In this document: one piece after another, positions 1 through 5,741 of the stretch
Layout of the letters: the number at the start of each line of letters is the position of its first letter
Numbering within the stretch: the stretch's first letter is position 1
NCBI GenBank assembly: GCA_030629485.1
Contig: DAOVOW010000071.1
Coordinates: 1 to 8,254 of the forward strand
DNA: 8,254 nt
Source: a bacterium
GTDB taxonomy: Bacteria; Zixibacteria; MSB-5A5; GN15; FEB-12
Reading direction: 5' to 3'
Position numbers and translations under genes: made by a program
The notes under the pieces: model-generated
The model's database searches: none
Seen by the model: the letters and a program-made list of their open reading frames with translations, nothing else
What the model was told of the DNA's origin: nothing

Positions 1-2685
1 GATCTCCTTGTCAACGGTATCGACCATCTCCTGGAAGGTTTTGAACGCTTCGCGCTTATAGATATCGATGGGCTTACCCATCCCGCCGTGGTAGGCGCGC
101 AGTCCGATACCGGTGCGCAGTTCCTCCATCTCGGCCAGATGGTCGCGCCAGTGATGGTCGATAGTCGACAGCACGGCGTATCGTTCAAGCTGCCGCATGA
201 CCTCCTCGCCGTAGGCGGTTTCCTTCTTCGTGTAGATCTCCATCACCGCCCCGAGCACCTTCTCCTTGAGCGTCTCGCGAGTGAGTTTCTCGATATCCTC
301 TTCCCTGAACTCCAGATTCATCAGGTAGATCTTCCGCAGATCGTCGGTGAATCCCTTGAGGTTCCATTCCTCTGGATAGGTCTTCTCCGGGCAATGCGCA
401 TCGATCAACAGGTCAAGGACCTCCCCGATCAGCTCGACAACCTCCTCTTTAATCGACGGCCGTTCCAGGGCCGCCAGTCGACGTTCATAAATCCATTTAC
501 GCTGGACGTTCATGACGTCGTCATAGTCAAGGGTGTGTTTGCGGATGGCGAAGTTTTGCATTTCGATCTTCTTCTGCGCGCGCTCAATGGCTTTGGTCAC
601 CATCTTATGGGCGATGACCTCACCCTCTTCAACGCCGAGTCGGTCCATCACAGATCCCAAACGATCGCCGCCGAACAGACGCATCAGGTCATCTTCGAGC
701 GAGAGGAAAAACTTCGACGAACCGGGGTCACCCTGACGCCCGGCGCGTCCGCGCAACTGCCGGTCGATACGCCTGGACTCATGGCGCCCGGTGCCGACAA
801 TGTGCAACCCGCCGGCCTCGACGACACCTTCACCCAGCTTGATATCGGTGCCGCGCCCGGCCATGTTGGTAGCGATAGTGATATTGCCCGACTGGCCGGC
901 ATGCGCGACCACTTCCGCTTCCTTCTGGTGATGTTTGGCGTTGAGCACATTGTGCGGGATGCCCTTGCGCTTCAACATGCGCGACAACGTTTCCGACACG
1001 TCCACCGACACCGTGCCGACCAGAATCGGGCGACCCTTCTCACTCTGGCTCTCGATCTCCTCGATGATGGCGTTGTACTTCTCGTGGCGAGTGCGGTAGA
1101 TCTCGTCGTCGAGGTCATCACGTATTACCGACACATTGGTAGGGATCACCATGACGTCGAGCTTGTAGATATCCCACAGTTCCTGCGCCTCGGTTTCGGC
1201 GGTACCAGTCATGCCGGCCAGCTTGTCATACATGCGGAAGTAGTTTTGCAGGGTGATCGTGGCCAGCGTTTGTGATTCCGCTTCGATCCGCACGCCCTCT
1301 TTAGCTTCGATGGCCTGGTGCAACCCATCTGAATAGCGCCGTCCCGGCAGAATACGGCCGGTGAACTCATCGACGATCATCACCTTGCCGTCCTGCAGAA
1401 CGTACTCGACGTCCTTCTCATAGAGTGCGTAACTGCGCAGGAGTTGGCTGATGGCGTGGACTTTTTCGGATCGCTCACCGTGGACGCGATAAATCTCATC
1501 CGTCTTCTGCTGTCGCTCTTCGTCAGGCATCGATTCATCGCCGTCCAGTTCGGACAGCATGGTGGAGATATCCGGAATCTCGAACAGTTTCTGCTCGTCC
1601 ACGGTGAGTTGCTCGGTGCCGAGATCGGTCAGAGCGATAGCGTGTTCACGTTCGTCGATGAAGTAGTACATACGATCGTCGATTTCGTGCACCTTCTTGT
1701 CGCGCATGAAGGCCGACTCGACGTCGGTCATCAGCTTCTTCATCCCCGTTTCCTTGAGGATCTTCATCAGCCGCTTGTTCTTGGGCGCGCCCCGATTGGC
1801 CGCCAGCAGCATAAGGCCGGCTTCAAACTCATCCTCGGCCCGGGCACCTTCGAGCAAGTTCTCCGCCTTGGAGAGCATGTCGTTGATAAGCGTCGTCTGT
1901 TTGCGCACGATGCCCTCGACGGTCGGTCTCATCTCGCGGTAGCGGTCATGCCCGGATGCTTCGACCTGCCCGGAGATGATCAGCGGTGTGCGGGCTTCAT
2001 CGATCAGGATCGAGTCGACCTCGTCGATGATGGCGTAATTGTAATTGCGATGAACGCGGTCCTCAGACCGCTGGGCCATGTTGTCACGCAGGTAGTCGAA
2101 CCCGAACTCGTTGGCGGTGCCAAAGGTAACATCGCACATGTACATCTCACGGCGGTCAACGTTGATCATCGCATTCTGGATGACACCGACGGTGAGACCC
2201 AGATACTCATAGATAGCGCCCATCCAGTCGCGGTCACGCTGAGCCAGGTAGTCATTAACGGTGACGACGTGGACACCTTTGCCCTCCAGGGCGTTCAGAT
2301 AAACCGGCATGGTAGCGACCAGCGTCTTGCCCTCACCAGTGGCCATCTCAGTGATCTTACCCTGATGCAGCGCGACCCCTCCGATGAGTTGGACGTCAAA
2401 AGGCACCATATTCCACTCGGTCTCGATCCCGGCCACATCCCAGGTTGTCCCCAGGTGACGACGACAGGCTTCCTTGACCACGGCGAACGCCTCGACCATG
2501 ATGTCGTCAAGCGTCTCGCCCGCTTTCAGCCGTTCTTTGAACTCGTCGGTTTTGGCTTTGAGCTCCTCCTCGGAGAGGTCTTTCAATTTGTCGAACTGTT
2601 CGTTAATCTCAGCAACGGCCGGCTGCATTTTCTTGGCATCGCGATCGTGCTTGGTACCGAATATCCTGGTGATCAGATTCATCAT
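1..2685 (-). CDS. secA: Preprotein translocase ATPase SecA (3'-truncated by window edge)
   Basis: SecA is the cytoplasmic ATP-driven motor that pushes unfolded preproteins through the SecYEG channel. Reading the minus strand from 2685 gives 895 codons to base 1; I translated most of it line by line and found no stop or frameshift. Landmarks in order: Walker A GEGKT (residues 117-121), the VNDYLAQRD segment, NEFGFDYLRDNM, Walker B and neighbour IIDEVDSILIDEARTP (219-234), the preprotein-crosslinking region with an acidic insert (about 366-400), VDEFTGRILPGRRYSDGLHQ (438-457), LAGMTGTA (489-496), TNMAGRGTDI (606-615), QLRGRAGRQGDPG (643-655), and the C-terminal scaffold HHWRDHLAEMEELRTGIGLRAY (844-865). 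The start is the first of two tandem ATGs (2685, 2682) behind a GAGGAG Shine-Dalgarno. The C-terminal linker, and any Cys-rich zinc tail, lie outside the window. One oddity: the usual GQxDPLVEY-like loop after RAY is replaced by HGGMGKPIDI (866-875). The identification is essentially certain. Confidence 0.98.
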   Translation of the reverse strand, partial: MMNLITRIFGTKHDRDAKKMQPAVAEINEQFDKLKDLSEEELKAKTDEFKERLKAGETLDDIMVEAFAVVKEACRRHLGTTWDVAGIETEWNMVPFDVQLIGGVALHQGKITEMATGEGKTLVATMPVYLNALEGKGVHVVTVNDYLAQRDRDWMGAIYEYLGLTVGVIQNAMINVDRREMYMCDVTFGTANEFGFDYLRDNMAQRSEDRVHRNYNYAIIDEVDSILIDEARTPLIISGQVEASGHDRYREMRPTVEGIVRKQTTLINDMLSKAENLLEGARAEDEFEAGLMLLAANRGAPKNKRLMKILKETGMKKLMTDVESAFMRDKKVHEIDDRMYYFIDEREHAIALTDLGTEQLTVDEQKLFEIPDISTMLSELDGDESMPDEERQQKTDEIYRVHGERSEKVHAISQLLRSYALYEKDVEYVLQDGKVMIVDEFTGRILPGRRYSDGLHQAIEAKEGVRIEAESQTLATITLQNYFRMYDKLAGMTGTAETEAQELWDIYKLDVMVIPTNVSVIRDDLDDEIYRTRHEKYNAIIEEIESQSEKGRPILVGTVSVDVSETLSRMLKRKGIPHNVLNAKHHQKEAEVVAHAGQSGNITIATNMAGRGTDIKLGEGVVEAGGLHIVGTGRHESRRIDRQLRGRAGRQGDPGSSKFFLSLEDDLMRLFGGDRLGSVMDRLGVEEGEVIAHKMVTKAIERAQKKIEMQNFAIRKHTLDYDDVMNVQRKWIYERRLAALERPSIKEEVVELIGEVLDLLIDAHCPEKTYPEEWNLKGFTDDLRKIYLMNLEFREEDIEKLTRETLKEKVLGAVMEIYTKKETAYGEEVMRQLERYAVLSTIDHHWRDHLAEMEELRTGIGLRAYHGGMGKPIDIYKREAFKTFQEMVDTVDKEI

Positions 2686-2696
2686 CGTCTGTCCAA

Positions 2697-2702
2697 CTCC
2701 TC
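2697..2702 (-). promoter_or_regulatory. Shine-Dalgarno site of secA
   Basis: GAGGAG on the minus strand lies 11 bases upstream of the first ATG (2685) and 14 upstream of the second (2682). The better spacing favours the first ATG, although both are in frame and differ by one methionine. Confidence 0.6.
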
Positions 2703-2708
2703 GGCCAG

Positions 2709-2794
2709 ATTGTCATTCCGGTCGAAACCGAAGCCTGCTACGAACGCAGACGAAGGGTGGTCTCGACTTAGCAGACAGGTGCCGCAGACACCTG
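2709..2794. repeat. Possible dispersed palindromic (REP-like) element in the secA leader
   Basis: Two short inverted repeats lie in this non-coding stretch. One is CGGT-CGAA-ACCG (2719-2730), a stable-looking four-base loop. The other is CAGGTG, 7 bases, CACCTG (2776-2794), where GCAGACA also occurs as a direct repeat on both sides. It begins with a GTCATTCCGG-type stretch, a style I associate with interspersed repeats in some uncultured bacterial genomes. No second copy lies in this window, so repetition is inferred. There is no T-tract, so it is unlikely to be an intrinsic terminator for the gene upstream. Confidence 0.3.
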
Positions 2795-2826
2795 CGCTAT
2801 GTGTTTTACACATCATACTCGCACAG

Positions 2827-2855
2827 AGGATACAAAAATTCGATATCCAAGGCAA
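2827..2855 (-). promoter_or_regulatory. Candidate sigma70-type promoter for secA
   Basis: On the minus strand TTGCCT (2855-2850) and TATCCT (2832-2827) are separated by exactly 17 bases, each matching the sigma70 consensus at four of six positions. Transcription would start near 2820 and leave a leader of about 135 bases that includes the hairpin element at 2709-2794. A second -10-like TATGAT (2817-2812) lies just downstream but has no convincing -35 box. This is sequence matching only; secA could also be read through from the gene upstream. Confidence 0.35.
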
Positions 2856-2974
2856 TCAGTCTGTTTGGCAGCAGCCATGCAGGTCAGAACGCCCGGGGCT
2901 TCGATACCGTGGATGGGAACCGAACTGGGCCTGCCGTGTGCAACTCTTATTGGCTGAGGTTGACGCTACTTTGT

Positions 2975-4594
2975 CTATTCGCTGTCTCCTGCCGCTTCCC
3001 GGGGCGACCATTCGCCGATGTTCTCCAGCACGATTTTGCAGCGCCCTTTCGAGGTCCAACTTTCGTTGGAGTTGTAGGTCCAGTCGAGATACTCCGAACC
3101 GCCACCGCCTACTGTCGTGATCAGGAAACGGTTGTTGAGATACCCAAACGAGTTTGCCTGATCCGCCGGCCGGGGGCGGTCACCGCCGGAGGGGTCAACC
3201 GGTATCCATCCATAGCTCGGCAAATAGACCTCAACCCAGCGGTGGAAGACGTTGTCGTAGGAAGCGTCGTCGCCGCGAACCGTCACCGCACCGACATACC
3301 GAGCAGGCAGCCCGGCGGCGCGACACATGGCTATGTACACGAAACTGTACTCGGAGCAGGAGCCGTTGCCGCGCGCGAGAACGGTGGGAGCGATGTTCCA
3401 GCCGCCCACTCGTTCGTACTCCAGCTTGTCGATCAGATACTCGAAGATCTTGCGGGCGATCCAGTAGGGATTGGTGTCATCACCGACGGCCTCCTTGACG
3501 CCGTTTTGAATAACCGGGTCGGTGATGGAAAACTTGGTGTCGTCCACCAGGTATCGGTCTCGAATCTCGCCGGGAATGTCTTCCAGAGTACCCACCTTCT
3601 CCGGAAACACGAAGTAGCGCGTCTTGTACAGGTCGACGTCAGCCGTCATGGTGACGGTGGCGAACTCGGCCGGTCCCAGGTTCTCGAACACAAAGTGGGC
3701 CACCTTCTGACCCCACTGATCGGACCGGAAGTCCTTCGGGGCGGGTTCGAAAGCTGGCTCACCGAGCAAGTCCTGGGTGTCACGGTTCTCCGGCACGGCC
3801 AGGTAAACGTCAAGGGTTTTGACCGTGTCGGGTCCGAAATTACGCACCTGGTGGGTGAATTCGAGTGTCTGGTGCTTCACGTCGGAGCGTACGAAGGGGG
3901 CGTCGTCCTCGATCCGGAGTTGGTAGATGCGGTCGTTCTGGTAGTCAACATTCCACAACCTCTTGCCATCGTGAGCAAGACCCCAGGTGTGTGGCCCCGG
4001 AGAATCAAAACCGATAATAACAGAGCCGTGGTCGACCGTCACCATGTAAATCATATTCCTGGACCGATCGGATACCCAGAGGTATGCGCCGTCGAAACAC
4101 AAACCGCAGGGACTGCCGGCTGGCGACGGTATTGATTTGATAGTGGTGCCGTCTTCGGGACTGATCTGGTGGAGTTCATCACCCCTGGCGTCGGCGATCC
4201 AGAGATACTCGCCGTCCCAGGCAAGTCCGGTTGGGTCGCTCACCGGACAGTAGATAGTGCGTTCCACTATCTGTGTCTTCGGATTTATGCGGTAGATCGA
4301 TTCCTCTTCGGCATCGACGCACCACAGAGCCGATCCATCCCAGGTGAGGCCGCGAGGAACATAACCCGGCGCCGGAAACGAATCCAGAACGGCTCCATCC
4401 TTCCCGTCCACCTTGTAGATCATATCCGACTTGCGGTCGACATTCCACAGATGCTTGCCGTCATAAGCCAGTCCCTGAGGACAGACATGCGGTGATGAAA
4501 TCGATTTGAGGGTGTCGCCGACGTTGGCCGTGCAGGGGCTGCCGGTCAGCACGACTACCATCAGAGTCGCGAGAATCAAGCAGAGAAAACGCAT
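2975..4594 (-). CDS. Secreted five-blade beta-propeller / transglutaminase-like protein
   Basis: This is a 539-residue exported protein of unknown substrate. Residues 1-23 form a signal peptide, with a hydrophobic core LCLILATLMVVVLTG and likely signal-peptidase cleavage after Cys-Thr-Ala (21-23); the proline before Cys21 argues against a lipobox. Residues 41-231 hold five repeats starting at G41, G82, G123, G164 and G205, with the pattern GLxxDGxxLWxxD...IY and an exact 41-residue period. Residues 28-40 match the tail of each repeat and could supply the missing last strand, closing a five-bladed propeller. A middle segment (about 232-340) resembles the beta-rich region that precedes many bacterial transglutaminase-like domains. 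The transglutaminase-like core (about 340-470) has catalytic Cys413 (GSCSEYS), His451 (FHRWVEVYLPSYGW) and Asp467 (VDPSGG), so it looks active, either as a protease/peptidase or for amide crosslinking. It is divergent from thyX and 289 bases upstream of secA. The fold assignment is firm; the biological role is unknown. Confidence 0.9.
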   Translation of the reverse strand: MRFLCLILATLMVVVLTGSPCTANVGDTLKSISSPHVCPQGLAYDGKHLWNVDRKSDMIYKVDGKDGAVLDSFPAPGYVPRGLTWDGSALWCVDAEEESIYRINPKTQIVERTIYCPVSDPTGLAWDGEYLWIADARGDELHQISPEDGTTIKSIPSPAGSPCGLCFDGAYLWVSDRSRNMIYMVTVDHGSVIIGFDSPGPHTWGLAHDGKRLWNVDYQNDRIYQLRIEDDAPFVRSDVKHQTLEFTHQVRNFGPDTVKTLDVYLAVPENRDTQDLLGEPAFEPAPKDFRSDQWGQKVAHFVFENLGPAEFATVTMTADVDLYKTRYFVFPEKVGTLEDIPGEIRDRYLVDDTKFSITDPVIQNGVKEAVGDDTNPYWIARKIFEYLIDKLEYERVGGWNIAPTVLARGNGSCSEYSFVYIAMCRAAGLPARYVGAVTVRGDDASYDNVFHRWVEVYLPSYGWIPVDPSGGDRPRPADQANSFGYLNNRFLITTVGGGGSEYLDWTYNSNESWTSKGRCKIVLENIGEWSPREAAGDSE

Positions 4595-4599
4595 CAGAA

Positions 4600-4605
4600 C
4601 CTCCT
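4600..4605 (-). promoter_or_regulatory. Shine-Dalgarno of the propeller-transglutaminase gene
   Basis: AGGAGG on the minus strand lies five bases before the ATG at 4594. It is a near-perfect site and fixes the start, which is also the one that gives a proper signal peptide. Confidence 0.75.
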
Positions 4606-4628
4606 TGCTTTGCTGTTACGTCAGACCA

Positions 4629-4657
4629 ATAATGCCGCAACGATCACAATAAAGCAA
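4629..4657 (-). promoter_or_regulatory. Candidate promoter for the propeller-transglutaminase gene
   Basis: On the minus strand TTGCTT (4657-4652) and CATTAT (4634-4629) are 17 bases apart and sit in a locally AT-rich stretch of the divergent spacer. The match is three of six and four of six, so it is weak. The predicted start near 4622 would give a leader of about 28 bases containing the Shine-Dalgarno. Confidence 0.3.
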
Positions 4658-4801
4658 CAGTAATTCAGCGGATCACTAGGCATCTGACTGCTGTCTCAGG
4701 AGCTCGTTTCGCGGGGACACGGTCCGTTGCAGATGGGCTGTGTTCTTCGGATACCGTGCGCGGTGTACGTGCTCGTGCGCCGCGATCTCTTAACAAAGTG
4801 G

Positions 4802-4830
4802 TTGTCCGCGCCACTCGGCGTTCATATATT
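4802..4830 (+). promoter_or_regulatory. Candidate sigma70-type promoter for thyX
   Basis: TTGTCC (4802-4807) and TATATT (4825-4830) are separated by exactly 17 bases, matching the consensus at four and five of six positions. The expected transcription start is near 4837, only about five bases before the ATG at 4842. That leader is too short for a Shine-Dalgarno-led ATG but right for the TTG at 4854. Confidence 0.5.
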
Positions 4831-4841
4831 CGGCTGAAACC

Positions 4842-5708
4842 ATGGAGGTCCGATTGGCGCATTCGCATATTCAACAGGCAGACGAACTACTCGACAAACA
4901 GTTCGACGTGCTCGACCACGGCTTCGTGCGGCTGGTCGATTACATGGGTTCCGATGCCGCAATCGTGCAGGCGGCGCGGGTGAGCTACGGCGAGGGGACC
5001 AAAAAGATCTCCGAGGATCGAGGACTGATCCGCTACCTGATGCGCCACCGCCACACCAGCCCGTTTGAGATGGTCGAGTTCAAGTTTCATGTCAAGCTGC
5101 CGATTTTTGTTGCTCGTCAATGGATCCGTCACCGCACCGCCAACGTCAACGAACTGTCCGGCCGCTACTCGATCATGAAAGAGGAGTTTTACGTTCCGGC
5201 CGACGACGACATCCGCGGCCAGTCCGAAGTCAACAAACAGGGGAGCTCCGACGAGTTGGCGCCGGAGGCGCTTCGGCGACGGTTGGTAGAGGACCTTAAC
5301 CAGTCGCAGCGCGCCGCCTATGAGAGCTACCACGGTTTTGTCGATGACGGCCTGGCCCGCGAGCTGGCGCGGATAACTCTGCCGCTGTCGCTGTACACCG
5401 AATGGTACTGGAAGATCGATCTGCACAACCTGTTTCATTTTCTGAAGCTGCGGCTGGATGCACACGCCCAGTTAGAGATTCGCAAGTACGCTCGTGTCAT
5501 GGCCGACATGGTCAAGACCGTCTGCCCGATGGCATACGAGGCTTTTGAGGACTTCGTGCTCAACAGCGTCTCCTTCTCCGGCCCGGAACTGTCGGTGCTG
5601 AAAGAGTCGCTCGCATCTCAAAAACTCACCAAAGACGACCTAATCGCCCGCGGCCTGTCGAAAGGTGAGGCAGGGGAGTTGCTGGAGAAGCTGAAGCGAT
5701 TGCGGTAG
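4842..5708 (+). CDS. thyX: Flavin-dependent thymidylate synthase ThyX
   Basis: ThyX converts dUMP to dTMP with methylenetetrahydrofolate as carbon donor, NADPH as reductant and FAD as cofactor, normally as a homotetramer in the cytoplasm; it replaces ThyA. The 288-residue product carries the ThyX signature RHRTANVNELSGRY (96-109), preceded by RHRHTSPFEMVEFKFHVKLP (68-87). The C-terminal binding block has ARELARITLPLSLYTEW (172-188), FLKLRLDAHAQ (200-210) and EIRKYA (212-217), so key arginines and the AQxEIR motif are present. The wording (QAARVSYGEGTK, WKIDLHNLFHFL) resembles the longer ThyX type known from Rickettsia and relatives rather than the shorter mycobacterial form. The tail (about 250-288) is charged and probably helical. 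I give the longest frame from ATG 4842, but the ATG has no upstream ribosome site. A TTG at 4854 is preceded by GGAGG with five-base spacing and is the likelier start, giving 284 residues. The stop is TAG. Confidence 0.96.
   Translation: MEVRLAHSHIQQADELLDKQFDVLDHGFVRLVDYMGSDAAIVQAARVSYGEGTKKISEDRGLIRYLMRHRHTSPFEMVEFKFHVKLPIFVARQWIRHRTANVNELSGRYSIMKEEFYVPADDDIRGQSEVNKQGSSDELAPEALRRRLVEDLNQSQRAAYESYHGFVDDGLARELARITLPLSLYTEWYWKIDLHNLFHFLKLRLDAHAQLEIRKYARVMADMVKTVCPMAYEAFEDFVLNSVSFSGPELSVLKESLASQKLTKDDLIARGLSKGEAGELLEKLKRLR
4844..4848 (+). promoter_or_regulatory. Shine-Dalgarno pointing to a TTG start for thyX
   Basis: GGAGG overlaps the outer ATG of thyX and sits five bases before the in-frame TTG at 4854. 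No purine-rich site precedes the ATG itself. Together with the promoter at 4802-4830 this favours TTG as the true start. Confidence 0.5.
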
Positions 5709-5741
5709 GTTATCGACTCAAAGGGAAAGGATGATGGGAAA

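Noticed and set aside
88..1275. A 395-codon plus-strand open frame opposite secA
   Set aside because: It is antisense to well-conserved SecA motifs, has low-complexity composition and no recognisable domain; it results from codon bias on the other strand.
2856..3059. A 67-codon minus-strand frame just after the propeller gene, considered as a secM-like leader peptide
   Set aside because: It overlaps the end of the propeller-transglutaminase gene, has no signal peptide or recognisable arrest motif, and no clear ribosome site.
1444..3120. A 558-codon plus-strand open frame crossing secA, the spacer and the next gene
   Set aside because: It spans two unrelated minus-strand genes and their non-coding gap, which a real gene would not do.
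2474..4135. A 553-codon plus-strand open frame opposite the propeller-transglutaminase gene
   Set aside because: It runs antisense to a gene with an intact catalytic triad and regular repeats and shows no protein family features.
4887..5465. A 192-codon minus-strand open frame inside thyX
   Set aside because: It is antisense to the ThyX signature and binding motifs; no ribosome site or domain.
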